Shown here one piece after another: positions 18,412 to 27,972 of a stretch of DNA of 64,000 bases; the first letter of the stretch is position 1; each line of letters starts with the position of its first letter. A program made the position numbers and the translations under genes. Source of the stretch: VXPQ01 sp965232485 (GTDB lineage Bacteria > Bacteroidota > Rhodothermia > Rhodothermales > VXPQ01); contig OZ246975.1 in NCBI GenBank assembly GCA_965232485.1, positions 2,728,001 to 2,792,000 of the forward strand, given 5' to 3'. The notes under the pieces are model-generated. The model was not told where the DNA came from, did no database searches, and saw nothing but the letters and a program-made list of their open reading frames with translations.

Positions 18412-18850
18412 GATGAGAAGGCATTCGCATTCGGGGTCGGGTCTCGCTATTCCGGCGCAGCGCTCCGTCTTCTCCGGCCCAACGCCCCGCCTTAATTTTT
18501 TAAGTCGAAAATTTTCAACCTTATTTTTTAAGGTCGCCCTGATCAGGTTCGCAAAAATCCAGAGGCTGCGAGGGGCGCGCTGGCAAGGAATAACGAAGCA
18601 GGATTGCGATTTGAGATTCCGCGTGTACAGGTTCACGGCTGCGAGGGGCGCGCTGGCAAGGCGTAACGGAGCAGCGTGGGCGCGGCGGCGTTTGCCATGT
18701 TCGAAATTTCCTGAATCATGGGAAAGTCTGGAGCCAATCGCTTATTTTGTGAAGATTTTGTGAAAATAAAAAATTACCGCACTATTTATTTGTATTAAGT
18801 CTAAATTGACGGCGTTCTTCAGGTGTTTCGTATCTCCACGAAAGGCAATT
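18412..18850. other. intergenic region upstream of feoA
   Basis: It contains two small AT palindromes (CTTAATTTTTTAAG at 18491-18504 and ACCTTATTTTTTAAGGT at 18518-18534) that may act as weak terminators for the upstream gene. A decayed dispersed repeat occupies 18532-18680. An AT-rich stretch (about 18745-18815) probably carries the feo promoter. I looked for a Fur or DtxR-type operator there and found no convincing match. Confidence 0.5.
18532..18680 (-). repeat. dispersed repeat, copy 3 (right-end portion, inverted)
   Basis: Starting at GGTCGCCCTGATCAGG it follows the reverse complement of the right end of the complete copy: AGAGGCTGCGAG, then GCGCTGGCAAGGAATAACG, then AAGCAG. The GGCTGCGAGGGGCGCGCTGG module is then repeated about 75 bp further on with a few changes. 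Confidence 0.7.
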
Positions 18851-19078
18851 ATGGCGCCCCTCACCAGTTTTGGCCACGGCATTGACGTCAAGTTGGCCTT
18901 TTTGGGCCTTGAGCCCGCCATGGCGCAGCGCATGCGCGAACTTGGCCTGCGCGAAGGCACACAGGTGGCTATCCTGCAAAACTCCGATAAGCTGATTGTC
19001 CGCGTTTCCGATAGCCGCATCGGTCTTCGGCGCGAACTGGCCATGTGCATTTTCGGCAGTCCGGCTATCGGGTTATGA
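18851..19078 (+). CDS. feoA: FeoA-domain protein 1
   Basis: A small cytoplasmic SH3-like FeoA protein of 75 residues, thought in the family to modulate the FeoB ferrous-iron transporter. Family features visible are a hydrophobic start (GHGIDVKLAFLGL), MRELGLREGTQVAILQNSDKLIVRV and a C-terminal ELAMCIFG, matching the usual MxxLGLxxGxxVxV...IxxxxAxxIxV pattern. ATG 18851 is the start nearest the domain; an upstream in-frame start at 18806 would add an unrelated tail. Its TGA stop overlaps the ATG of the next feoA by four bases, indicating translational coupling. Confidence 0.85.
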   Translation: MAPLTSFGHGIDVKLAFLGLEPAMAQRMRELGLREGTQVAILQNSDKLIVRVSDSRIGLRRELAMCIFGSPAIGL

Positions 19079-19296
19079 CCCTGAAAGAACTTGAACCCGG
19101 GGAGTGCGGGATCGTGACCGGCTTTACAGGGCCTGTTCCGCCCGGTCGCTTGTTAGAGATGGGCCTGTTGTCCGGCACGCCTGTCGAGGTAGTGCGATAT
19201 GCTCCGCTGGGCGACCCCATTGATTTGAAAGTGCGCGGATATCATCTCTCGATCCGCAAGCACGAAGCCGCGATGATCCGTGTCAAGCGCGCATGA
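19075..19296 (+). CDS. feoA: FeoA-domain protein 2
   Basis: A second FeoA-type protein of 73 residues: MTLKELEPGECGIVTGF, RLLEMGLLSGTPVEVVRYAPLGDPIDLKVRGYHLSIRKHEA. It is the more canonical of the two, with the PLGDPI and RGYxLSIRxxEA signatures. It overlaps the first feoA by ATGA and overlaps the feoB GTG start by 17 bp, so feoA-feoA-feoB is one operon. Two separate FeoA proteins upstream of FeoB is a known but less common arrangement. Confidence 0.9.
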   Translation: MTLKELEPGECGIVTGFTGPVPPGRLLEMGLLSGTPVEVVRYAPLGDPIDLKVRGYHLSIRKHEAAMIRVKRA

Positions 19297-21670
19297 GTCT
19301 GTTGTCCCGTTGACGGAAACGTCGCCTGCCTTGCGCCGGGTTGCCCTGATGGGCAATCCCAACGTAGGGAAGACGACCGTATTCAACCTGCTGACGGGGC
19401 GGCGGCAAAAAGTCGCCAATTACCCCGGGGTTACCGTCGAGCGCAAGAGCGGACGGCTGCTTGGGGCAGACCATATCGAAGTCGTGGATTTGCCGGGCGC
19501 CTACAGCCTCAATCCCCGGTCGCTGGACGAGCAGATCGCCTACGACATGCTCACCGGGCGCATTGAGGGCGAAGCGCCGCCCGACCTTGCTGTTTGCGTG
19601 GTGGACGCTACGAACCTGGAGCGCAACCTGTATCTGGTTTCGCAGGTGATAGACCTGGGGCTGCCGGTGGTCGTGGCGTTGAATATGATGGATTCGGCGC
19701 GGGAGAGCAATCTGGAAATCGATGCGGAAGCGCTTGCTGCTGCGTTGGGCCTGCCGGTCGCGCCGATGGCGGCGATTCGGAAGGAGGGTCTTGACGCCTT
19801 GCGTCGCGCTATGTTCGATGCGCCTTCGCCTGCTCCGGCGCGGCGCTGGTCGCTGGCGCCCGTTGTGGCGGCGCAGGTGGAGCCGTTATGCGAAGCGCTT
19901 GCCGAGCATGCTCCCGACCTGCCGGAAGCGCATCGTTTCAGCGAGGCGTTGCATGTCCTTGCCGATGAGAAGGCCCTGGCGTCCTGGGCGAGGCGGGCCC
20001 CGGCGTTTCACGCGGCGGCGGCGGCGGCCCGGGAGGCTATGGAAGCGCGCAAGGCGCCGTATATGCAGGCGGAAATGACGGGCCGATACGACTGGCTCGG
20101 CCCCATCGTCGCGCAGGCAACGTCCCGCCGCAAGGTTTCCGCAAGCCGGACCTGGTCGGACCGCATCGACGCCGTGCTGACCCACCGCATCTTCGGACTT
20201 CCGATTTTTCTTGCTGTTCTGGTGGTTGTGTTCCAGGCGGTCTTTTTCTGGGCTATTCCGGCCATGGATTTGATTGAGGCCGCCGTGGCGGGCCTGGGCG
20301 CGCTGGCGCGCAATACGCTGCCCGCCGGCGTACTGACAGACCTGCTGGTCGAAGGCGCGATTACGGGCGTGGGCAACGTACTGGTCTTTTTGCCGCAGAT
20401 TCTGTTGCTGTTTTTCTTCATCGGGTTGATGGAGGATACCGGCTACATGGCCCGCACCGCATTCATCATGGACCGGCTGATGAACAGGGTGGGACTCAGC
20501 GGCGGTTCGGTGGTGCCGCTTTTGAGCAGTTTCGCTTGCGCCATCCCCGGGATCATGGCGGCCCGGACGCTCGACAACGAACGCGACCGGATCATCACGA
20601 TCATGGTGGCGCCGCTGATGAGTTGCTCGGCGCGTCTGCCGGTGTACGCCCTGTTCATCGCCGCATTTATTCCGGCGGACAAACTGTTCGGGGTTTTCGG
20701 CTACCAGGGCTTGACGATGTTCGCCATGTATCTGCTCGGGACCTTGACGGCGTTCGCGGCGGCCTGGATACTGAAACGATACGTGTTCAAGGGGTCGGCT
20801 TCTTTTTTCGCCATGGAATTGCCCCCGTATCGGAGGCCAAAGGCGCGCTATCTGTTCTGGCGAATGATCGGGCGCTCCAAAGTGTTCGTGTATCGCGCCG
20901 GGAAGATCATCTTTGCGCTTAGCATCGCGCTCTGGTTTTTGGCCAGTTACCCCGCTACGCCGCTCAGTCCGGACTTGCTGGAGCAACGAACGGCCATCGA
21001 AACGCAGCGTCAGGACGCATATGATCGCGTTGCTGCGCAGGAAGGCGACGATGTCGCCGCCGTGCTGGCCCGGCCTTTCGTAGCAGAGGCGATGCGTTTG
21101 CTCACAGCCGATTCCGGGGACGGAACAGCCCTGAGCGCTTTGCGCAATCAACATCCCGATACGGTAGTCATTGCCGAAACGCTATACCGGGCCGAGCAGA
21201 GGCACGAAGCCGGTTCGGCGTTGCTGGCGGATGCCGAAGCCAGTTACCGGATCCGGCACAGTTTCATCGGGCGGTTCGGGCGGGCGCTGGAGCCTGTCAT
21301 GCAACCGCTTGGCTTCGACTGGAAGATTACCGCGGGCATTATCGCGGCGTTTGCGGCGCGGGAAGTGATCGTGAGTACGCTGGCTACGCTCTACAGCGTG
21401 GGCGACGCCGACGAGACCAGCCCCGTTTTGCGCGATCAACTCAAGGCGGACCGGTATCCCGACGGGCGGCCCGTTTTTACGCCGCTGGTGGCGGTGAGCC
21501 TGTTGGTGTTCTTTGTGTTTGCGCTGCAATGCATGAGCACGCTGGCCATTGCCCGCCGCGAAACGAACACATGGCGCTGGCCGGTCGTCATGTGGCTGTA
21601 TATGACCGGGCTCGGGTATCTGTGCTCGCTCCTTGTGTATCAGGGCGGGTTGATGCTGGGGCTGCAATGA
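19280..21670 (+). CDS. feoB: ferrous iron transporter FeoB
   Basis: An inner-membrane Fe(II) transporter of 796 residues with an N-terminal GTPase domain. G1 is GNPNVGKT (residues 25-32), the NYPGVTVE switch follows, G3 is DLPGAYSL and G4 is NMMD near residue 137. The membrane part carries FLPQILLLFFFIGLMEDTGYMARTAF, FACAIPGIMAARTL and the second gate motif FAAREVIVSTLATLYSVG. A soluble insertion between gates (about residues 565-670) is present, as in many Bacteroidota homologues. The GTG start lies inside the second feoA; no ATG exists upstream of G1 in this frame. The stop abuts a dispersed-repeat end, and the metal-efflux operon is convergent. Confidence 0.95.
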   Translation: MSSAHESVVPLTETSPALRRVALMGNPNVGKTTVFNLLTGRRQKVANYPGVTVERKSGRLLGADHIEVVDLPGAYSLNPRSLDEQIAYDMLTGRIEGEAPPDLAVCVVDATNLERNLYLVSQVIDLGLPVVVALNMMDSARESNLEIDAEALAAALGLPVAPMAAIRKEGLDALRRAMFDAPSPAPARRWSLAPVVAAQVEPLCEALAEHAPDLPEAHRFSEALHVLADEKALASWARRAPAFHAAAAAAREAMEARKAPYMQAEMTGRYDWLGPIVAQATSRRKVSASRTWSDRIDAVLTHRIFGLPIFLAVLVVVFQAVFFWAIPAMDLIEAAVAGLGALARNTLPAGVLTDLLVEGAITGVGNVLVFLPQILLLFFFIGLMEDTGYMARTAFIMDRLMNRVGLSGGSVVPLLSSFACAIPGIMAARTLDNERDRIITIMVAPLMSCSARLPVYALFIAAFIPADKLFGVFGYQGLTMFAMYLLGTLTAFAAAWILKRYVFKGSASFFAMELPPYRRPKARYLFWRMIGRSKVFVYRAGKIIFALSIALWFLASYPATPLSPDLLEQRTAIETQRQDAYDRVAAQEGDDVAAVLARPFVAEAMRLLTADSGDGTALSALRNQHPDTVVIAETLYRAEQRHEAGSALLADAEASYRIRHSFIGRFGRALEPVMQPLGFDWKITAGIIAAFAAREVIVSTLATLYSVGDADETSPVLRDQLKADRYPDGRPVFTPLVAVSLLVFFVFALQCMSTLAIARRETNTWRWPVVMWLYMTGLGYLCSLLVYQGGLMLGLQ

Positions 21671-21705
21671 AGGATACGCTGATCGAAACCGCTTCGTCAT
21701 CCCTT
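21671..21705 (+). repeat. dispersed repeat, copy 4 (left end only)
   Basis: The sequence AGGATACGCTGATCGAAACCG, followed by CTTCG, starts directly after the feoB stop and runs into the 3' end of the convergent RND gene. It matches the left terminus of the family for about 28 bp. Confidence 0.65.
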
Positions 21706-24700
21706 GTTTGCAGATTCTCCCACCGGGATGTTGCCCCAGCGCATAAACAGGGCCGGCACGACCACCATATTGAGCAGAGTAGACGTTAGCAAGCCCCCGA
21801 GGACCACCACGGCGAGCGGCGCCTGTATCTCCTTTCCGGGCTCGCCGATGCCGAGCGCCAAGGGAATCAGGGCGAGTCCGGCGGTCAAAGCTGTCATCAG
21901 GATCGGGCTCAGACGCTCTACCGAGCCGCGCAGGATGGCGTCCGGAAGCGACGTTCCCTCCGCGCACAGATCCTGATACCGGCTCACAAGAAGCATCCCG
22001 TTTCGGACCGCGATGCCGAAAAGCGTAATGAACCCGACCAGCGTCGCGACATTCACCGTTCCGCCGATGAGCAGCACGGCGAGCGCCCCGCCAGTCAGGG
22101 CCAGCGGCAGATTCACCATGAGGAAGGCGGCCGTACTGAAGCTTCCGAAGGCGCGGAACATGATCATGAAGATGGCGGCGATCGAGAAGAGCGACAGGAT
22201 AGTGATCCGGCGAGTCGCCCGCTGCCCGCTTTCGAACTGCCCGCCGTACTCGATGTGGTATTCCGGGGAAAGATCCAGATTGCCGGCGATTTGCTCCTGG
22301 AGTTCGGTCACGGCGCCGATTACGTCGCGTCCGGCCACATTGGCGCTGATTACGATCTTCCTTGACACGTTCTCTCTTGTAATCATGTTCGGTCCGCGCG
22401 CCTGCACGATGGAGCCGAGTTGCGACAGCGGCACCGTTGGGCCGGCGGGAGTCGCCACCAGCGCGTCGCCAATGGTCTCCGGGTTGGCTCGGTGCTTGTC
22501 CGCATAGCGCACGACGAGATCGAAGGTTCGCTCTCCCTCGCGCACCATAGACACTGTTTCTCCCTGCATCGCAATGTGCACCGCGTTGGCCAGCGTCCCG
22601 GGGCTCACGCCGTAGCGCGCCATGGCCCGGCGATTCGCGCGAACCTGTAACTGGGGCACCTCTGCCTGTTGCTCGACCGAGACATCCACCAGGCCTTCGA
22701 CCCCAAGCGCGATTTCCTCGATTTGTCCGGCGGTTCCCCGCAACGCACGGAGATCGGGTCCGAAAAGGCTGATTGCGATGGCGGCGCGCGTACCAGACAG
22801 CATATGGTCGATCCGGTGGCCGATCGGTTGTCCTACCGTGATGCTGGTTCCCGCAATTCCCGATAGCTCCGCGCGGACTTCGGCCATGACCTCGGCGAGT
22901 TCGCGACCGCTTAGGTCCAGCTGGGCTTCGACGTGCGAAACGTTGACGCCTTGCGCCTCTTCGTCCAGCTCGGCGCGTCCCGTGCGCCTGGCCGTGGTTA
23001 TGACTCCCGGCACCTGCAACAGCCGGCGCTCCACCCGATTTCCGATCTCGTTGGATTCATCCAGCGAAGTGCCCGGCACGCTGATGATGGCGATCGTCAG
23101 CGATCCTTCCTGAAATTCGGGCAGAAATTCCCGCCCCAGCGTCGGGATCATCGCCAGCACGCCGACAAGCAGGAGCGTTGCCCCGATCAGAACGGCTCCC
23201 GAACGGCGCAGCGCCTGTTTCAGGATGCGATCATAGACGAATTCCAGTCCCCGCACCAACCAGGGCTCGCGTCGTCGCTGGATCGAACGGTCGCTCGGCA
23301 ACAGCAGATAGGAGAGCGCCGGGGTTATCGTCACCGCGACGACAAGCGACGAGAGGATACTGACGATGTAGGCGTATCCCAGCGGTTTGAGCATGCGGCC
23401 CTCGATCCCTGTCAGGAAGAAGAGGGGAACGAATACGATGGTGATAATCAGCGTTGCATTCAGGATCGGATCTCTTATTTCGCTCGCGGCCTCCCGAATG
23501 AGCGGCAGGGTCGCAAGGCGTTCGCCGGGCGGCCGACGCAGGTTGTCGCGAAGTCGTCGGTAAACGTTCTCGACAAATATGATTGCGTCGTCGACGAGGG
23601 CGCCGATCGCGATCGCCATGCCGCCCAGCGTCATGGTGTTCACCGTGCCTCCAAGGACGCGCATCGCGATGATCGCTAACGCCAGCGAAAGGGGGATAGC
23701 CACCACGGAAATCAGCGTGGTGCGTACGTTCCACAGGAACAGCAGCAGGATGGCGATCACAAAGAAGGCGCCGTCGCGCAAGGCGTGGATTACATTCTCC
23801 ACGGCCAGTGAAATAAAATCGGCCTGCCGGAAGATATTCCGCTCCAGCGTGATCCCTTCGGGCAGCTCTCCTGCGATCTCATCCAGTTCCGCATCGATCC
23901 TGCGCGTGAGCTCCAGTGTGTTGGCGCCCGCTTGTTTCTGGATCGACAGGATGACCCCCGGCTCCCCGTTCACCGATCCGGTCCCGTAGGTGATTCTGGG
24001 GCCGATGCGCACCTCGGCTACGTCGTTGATCAGAACCGGAATGCCGTTCCGGGTCGCTACTACGGTTATCCCGATGTCCTCCACGCTTGCGGGACGCACC
24101 ATGCCTCGAATCAGGATTTCGCGACCGCTCGACCAGTAGACGCCGCCTGCTACGTTCTCGCTGGACCCTTCGATGGCGTCGAGTACGTCGTCAAGACCCA
24201 CCTGGTAGGCCAGCAGTCGCTGCGGATCGACCAGAACCTGGTACTCGCGCACTTCGCCGCCCTGCACTATTACCTGCGACACCCCTGGCACGGCCAGCAA
24301 CCGCCGCCGTACGATCCAGTCCGCCGTAGTGCGCGCCTCCATGAGCTGCGATTCGGGAGCGACGAGACCGACAAGCATGATCTCGCCCATGATCGAGGTG
24401 ATGGGGGCGAGCACCGGCGGACTCACTCCTTCGGGCAGAGCAAGCGCCTGGGCCTGGAGCCTGGCGCCCACGATTTGCCTCGCGAGATAGATGTCGGTTC
24501 CCCATTCGAAATCGGCCCAGACGACGCTGATTCCCTGGGCGGATTTCGAGCGCACCCGGCGGACTCCGAGCGCGCCGTTAAGGGCCGTTTCGACCGGGAA
24601 GGTGATCGATGCCTCAACGTCTTCCGGAGCCATCCCGTGGGCGTCGGTCACTACTGCGACAGTGGGGGCGGTCAGATCGGGAAATACATCGACCGGGAAG

Positions 24701-24840
24701 GTGGCAGCCACCCAGCACCCGACCACAAATAGGCCCATCGCGAAGATGAGCGCCAGGAAGGGGTTTTTGAGGGATGCGTCCACCACATGGTCGAGGACGC
24801 CCCGTCGCTGGGGCTTGTTGATATCGGTTCCGTCGTTCAC
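21697..24840 (-). CDS. heavy-metal efflux RND pump, CusA/CzcA family
   Basis: An inner-membrane proton-driven RND transporter of 1047 residues, the usual length. Visible features are a first transmembrane segment (ALIFAMGLFVVGCWVA), DVFPDLTAPTV, the TM4 proton-relay region GALVDDAIIFVEN (about residue 415), a C-terminal TM cluster and RLSPILMTALTAGLALIPLA. Metal specificity cannot be decided safely. The DD pair in TM4 is not the exact motif I associate with the copper/silver or the zinc/cobalt pumps. It is the third gene of an adaptor-pump-outer-membrane-factor operon, 6 bp after the adaptor stop. Confidence 0.92.
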   Translation of the reverse strand: MNDGTDINKPQRRGVLDHVVDASLKNPFLALIFAMGLFVVGCWVAATFPVDVFPDLTAPTVAVVTDAHGMAPEDVEASITFPVETALNGALGVRRVRSKSAQGISVVWADFEWGTDIYLARQIVGARLQAQALALPEGVSPPVLAPITSIMGEIMLVGLVAPESQLMEARTTADWIVRRRLLAVPGVSQVIVQGGEVREYQVLVDPQRLLAYQVGLDDVLDAIEGSSENVAGGVYWSSGREILIRGMVRPASVEDIGITVVATRNGIPVLINDVAEVRIGPRITYGTGSVNGEPGVILSIQKQAGANTLELTRRIDAELDEIAGELPEGITLERNIFRQADFISLAVENVIHALRDGAFFVIAILLLFLWNVRTTLISVVAIPLSLALAIIAMRVLGGTVNTMTLGGMAIAIGALVDDAIIFVENVYRRLRDNLRRPPGERLATLPLIREAASEIRDPILNATLIITIVFVPLFFLTGIEGRMLKPLGYAYIVSILSSLVVAVTITPALSYLLLPSDRSIQRRREPWLVRGLEFVYDRILKQALRRSGAVLIGATLLLVGVLAMIPTLGREFLPEFQEGSLTIAIISVPGTSLDESNEIGNRVERRLLQVPGVITTARRTGRAELDEEAQGVNVSHVEAQLDLSGRELAEVMAEVRAELSGIAGTSITVGQPIGHRIDHMLSGTRAAIAISLFGPDLRALRGTAGQIEEIALGVEGLVDVSVEQQAEVPQLQVRANRRAMARYGVSPGTLANAVHIAMQGETVSMVREGERTFDLVVRYADKHRANPETIGDALVATPAGPTVPLSQLGSIVQARGPNMITRENVSRKIVISANVAGRDVIGAVTELQEQIAGNLDLSPEYHIEYGGQFESGQRATRRITILSLFSIAAIFMIMFRAFGSFSTAAFLMVNLPLALTGGALAVLLIGGTVNVATLVGFITLFGIAVRNGMLLVSRYQDLCAEGTSLPDAILRGSVERLSPILMTALTAGLALIPLALGIGEPGKEIQAPLAVVVLGGLLTSTLLNMVVVPALFMRWGNIPVGESANKG

Positions 24841-24846
24841 GGGCTT

Positions 24847-26439
24847 TTAGTGGGCATGATCATGCGCCGGCTCAATAGTTCCCAGTGCGGCGAGGCTCAC
24901 CTGATAGGCGCCTTCGGTCACGACCCGCTCGCCCGCGCTAACGCCCGACGCGAGCGTCCAGGATCCGTCAGACGGACCTGTTTCAACGACGCGGCGCTCG
25001 AAGGCGTCCCCGGCGAGCATGACGTAGATAACCGGCAGATTGTTTTCGTTCTGGATTGCCGAAGCCGGAACTGCGACTCCGCGCACCGGATCGCCGAGGA
25101 GGATGCGCCCCTCGGCCAGCATGCCCACCTTGAGCGTCCCGCCGGGGTTTCGGACTCCGAATCGAACCGGGAGCGTGCGACTCTCTGGATCGATCATGCT
25201 CCCTACGGAAAGGAACCTGTCTGAAGCGTAGTTATTCGCACTGCCTTCGACGGTGAACCACGCGCCCCGGATACTGTTTGTTTCGGCGGCGTAGCGCGCG
25301 GGAATCTGGGCAACGAACCAGAGCGTGGATGCGTTCACGATCGTGAATGCGCGTTCTCCGATTTCGACCTGCGCGCCCAGCGCCGCGTCGCGCGCGGCGA
25401 CCACTCCGTCAATGGGGCTGCGAAGATAATACACGCTGGAGTCGGGATTGTCTTCGCCGGCATTGTTCAGCGTCCCGCCGATCGCCTCGAACGCCGCCGC
25501 GGCCACTTCAAGGTTTCGTTGCGCCTCCAGCAACCGGCGTTTCGGGACGGCGCCGGCGGCGAAGAGGCGTTCCGCCCGGGCCGCCTCGAGTTGAGCCGCT
25601 ACGATGTCCGCCCGCGTGCGGACGTACGAATTGTCCAGACTGACGGGCGCTATCTGCGCCAGGGTCTGTCCGGCGCGGACATAGTCGCCCGGTCCGACCG
25701 CGGGGTTCTGCACTTTAACGAGCCCGGCTACGGGCGACGAGACGTGAACGAGACCGCTGGGAGGAGCCGCCAACTTCCCCGCGGCCGGAATCGAGGCCGG
25801 TATCGCGCGCTCTTCCGCCGCGGCGACGGCGAAGGGCAGCGTCCATTGCTCCCGTTTGGACAGCGTGATTAATTCGGTGGGCTCCGCCGCTATATCGCCT
25901 TCGGCGTGGTCGTGCCCGGCGTGGGCGTCGGCTTCGTCCTCGGCGTGGTCGTGCCCGGCGTGGGCGTGGACCTCCTCTTCGCTTGCGAAGACCTCGAATT
26001 CGCCCGCCTCAATCAAGTAATCGCGTCCGTCGACCGACAGGGCAAGCCCGGCGTGCCAGTGTCCCGGCGACGGCAACATGGGCGACGCAAGGTATATGCC
26101 CCCCCCCCCCGCGGCCTCGGCCTTGATCTCCCGGCGGGACCCGGGCGGTCCATGCACTGCCAGCGTTACGCTGGCGTCCGCAATTGGTCGCCAATCCTCC
26201 AGCCGGGTAAGGTAAATCGCCCAAGGTTCTTCGCTTTCGACGCCCGTGATCTGATGCGGATATTCGACGAATACCTCAATATCGTTCGCCGTTTGCGTGA
26301 ACGACCCTCCGCCCATGTGGCTATCGTGCGTCTCGGCATGGGCCGTGTCCTCTTCGGGCGCGTTTCCGCACCCCAAAAAGCCCACACAGCCCCACAGGAG
26401 CGCCGCGCCCCCGACAACAGCATTGCGAATCTTGTTCAT
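24847..26439 (-). CDS. periplasmic adaptor of metal RND efflux (CusB/CzcB type)
   Basis: A membrane-fusion protein of about 530 residues. The start at 26439 is fixed by an ATGA overlap with the upstream outer-membrane-factor gene and a GGAGAACG ribosome-binding site. It has a lipoprotein-like signal (VGFLGCGNAPEE), a variable N-terminal domain, and a His-rich linker (HAGHDHAEDEADAHAGHDHA) likely to bind metal. A lipoyl/barrel-sandwich hairpin and beta-barrel follow (HVSSPVAGLVKVQNPAVGPG, YLRSPIDGVVAARDAALG). It ends AHDHAH. Near residues 110-114 the codons for four glycines form a run of twelve G on the coding strand, a potential slippage site that would frameshift most of the protein. Confidence 0.9.
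   Translation of the reverse strand: MNKIRNAVVGGAALLWGCVGFLGCGNAPEEDTAHAETHDSHMGGGSFTQTANDIEVFVEYPHQITGVESEEPWAIYLTRLEDWRPIADASVTLAVHGPPGSRREIKAEAAGGGGIYLASPMLPSPGHWHAGLALSVDGRDYLIEAGEFEVFASEEEVHAHAGHDHAEDEADAHAGHDHAEGDIAAEPTELITLSKREQWTLPFAVAAAEERAIPASIPAAGKLAAPPSGLVHVSSPVAGLVKVQNPAVGPGDYVRAGQTLAQIAPVSLDNSYVRTRADIVAAQLEAARAERLFAAGAVPKRRLLEAQRNLEVAAAAFEAIGGTLNNAGEDNPDSSVYYLRSPIDGVVAARDAALGAQVEIGERAFTIVNASTLWFVAQIPARYAAETNSIRGAWFTVEGSANNYASDRFLSVGSMIDPESRTLPVRFGVRNPGGTLKVGMLAEGRILLGDPVRGVAVPASAIQNENNLPVIYVMLAGDAFERRVVETGPSDGSWTLASGVSAGERVVTEGAYQVSLAALGTIEPAHDHAH
26099..26110. repeat. homopolymer C12/G12 tract inside the efflux adaptor gene
   Basis: Twelve consecutive C on the given strand (G12 on the coding strand) encode part of AAGGGGIY. 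The frame is open at this length; gain or loss of one base would truncate the adaptor early. Confidence 0.85.
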
Positions 26440-27713
26440 CGTTCGTTCTCCGGAGTGCTTCCCATGGCGCGAAGCAGGTTGTAGTACGATATCCATGCCT
26501 CGGACGTCAGGGAGAGGACGCTCAGCTGGGCGCTCTGAAACGCATTGGTTGCATCAAGGATGTCCAGCAGCGTCATTTCGTTTTCGGCGTAGGCCGTGGT
26601 TGCGGATGCAAGCAGCGCCTCGCCATCGGCCTGGAGGTTCGGTCCTGTAGATTCAAGGCGCGCTCGCGCGGAGCCATAGCGGTCCGAAGCGGTCAGCAGG
26701 TCATATTCGGCCAGTTGCCTCGTCAAATCCAGGCGATACGCGGCGGCAGAATGTTGTGCGGTCGCCTCTTCCCGCGCGCCGGCGCCCCGGTCGAAAAGCG
26801 GCAACGGGAAATCCAGCGCAATGCTGACGCCGCCGAATCCATCGTCGTGGCGCCGGTATCCCACGCCAAGGGTCGGATCGGGCGCCCAGTAGGTTTGGGC
26901 GACCTGAACTCCTGCGGCTGTTGCGTCCAACTCCCGCGCGGCCGCCTCGACGTCCGGCCGTTGCGAGAGCGCATGCATCGCAGCCTCCGGGGCTATCATG
27001 GGAGGGACGCCGTTCAGGGCTTCGGATGGTCCGACTTCATCCACTCCTGTCCCTGGAGCGATCAGGGCGGCAAGCATTCTGCGAGCATCGCGGGCGCGAA
27101 GTTCCGCTTCCTCCGCTTCCAGTTTGGCGGCCACTCGCTCAATGCGCAGACGCCGGGCGTCGTAGGCCGAAATGTCACCCGACTGCAGGCGGTTCTCCGC
27201 GTCTTCGGCCACCGCCTGTATGATGGAGGCTGTTTGTCCCATGATCGATTCTGTCTCTTCGGCGAGCCAGGTCTGCGCGTAGGCCTGGCGAACCTCGAAA
27301 GCCAGCGCGAGCGAGTCGACGCGGAAACGAGCGGCGCCGGCCTCAATGGCGTGCGCGGCGACTCGACCCCGAGCGGCGGTCCGTCCTGGCCATTCCAGTT
27401 GCTGGGAAATGAGGACGGTTTCTTCCCATACCTCTTCGTTCTCGTGACTGAGGTCGTCGCGTCCGAACGAAATATCGGGATTGAAATAGGCGCGCGATTG
27501 TCTGGCCGCCCCCGTGAGTTCGGCGGTTTCGGATCTGGCGATCCTTAATGCGAGGCTGTTCCTGGCGAATTCTTCCAGCGCTTCGGCAAGCGAAACCCGC
27601 CGGATCGTTTCCTGTCCGAACGCACTCGCGGGAACAAGGAGGAGGCCGCAAAGGACCAGCGCCGGCACAGGTTGCGCTCCCGTCTTTCGCATGAATCTTC
27701 CGTGGCGAGGCAT
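26436..27713 (-). CDS. outer-membrane efflux factor, TolC/CusC family
   Basis: A trimeric outer-membrane channel subunit of 425 residues and the first gene of the metal-efflux operon. It has a signal peptide (ALVLCGLLLVPASAFG) and two OEP repeats rich in alanine and glutamate coiled-coil helices (SLAEALEEFARNSLALRIARSE; AMHALSQRPDVEAAARELDATAAGVQVAQTYWAPDPTLG). It ends GSTPENER, and its TGA overlaps the adaptor ATG by four bases. A dispersed-repeat copy lies upstream at 27740-27797, and an IS3 element begins 168 bp upstream of the start. Confidence 0.9.
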   Translation of the reverse strand: MPRHGRFMRKTGAQPVPALVLCGLLLVPASAFGQETIRRVSLAEALEEFARNSLALRIARSETAELTGAARQSRAYFNPDISFGRDDLSHENEEVWEETVLISQQLEWPGRTAARGRVAAHAIEAGAARFRVDSLALAFEVRQAYAQTWLAEETESIMGQTASIIQAVAEDAENRLQSGDISAYDARRLRIERVAAKLEAEEAELRARDARRMLAALIAPGTGVDEVGPSEALNGVPPMIAPEAAMHALSQRPDVEAAARELDATAAGVQVAQTYWAPDPTLGVGYRRHDDGFGGVSIALDFPLPLFDRGAGAREEATAQHSAAAYRLDLTRQLAEYDLLTASDRYGSARARLESTGPNLQADGEALLASATTAYAENEMTLLDILDATNAFQSAQLSVLSLTSEAWISYYNLLRAMGSTPENER

Positions 27714-27739
27714 TCTGGCGTGAATATAGAGGCGGTTCG

Positions 27740-27797
27740 CTCTATGCGTGCGAACGCTGACGCGCTGAACGAAGTGGTTTTAATCAAAGTATTCCTT
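27740..27797 (-). repeat. dispersed repeat, copy 5 (left end, inverted)
   Basis: The reverse complement reads GGAATACTTTGATTAAAACC, then ACTTCGTTCAGCGCG, matching the left end of the family. It lies just upstream of the efflux operon, where it could influence its transcription. Confidence 0.7.
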
Positions 27798-27972
27798 GAT
27801 ATAACGGCTAATACAATACAGCGGAAATCCGGGAATGTCAAGAAGGAACGGCTGATGTTGCGTCAGTGTATTCCGGGAGACAGAGGTGGTTCGGGTTGAT
27901 TGGACAGATTTCGTGGGAATTTAAGGTGTACTGTTGCGATCTTGTTCCGACGCAATCAACCGAGGTATACCC

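Noticed and set aside
18745..18850. Fur or DtxR operator upstream of feoA
   Set aside because: The region is AT-rich and contains weak dyads, but none resembles a consensus box closely enough to report.
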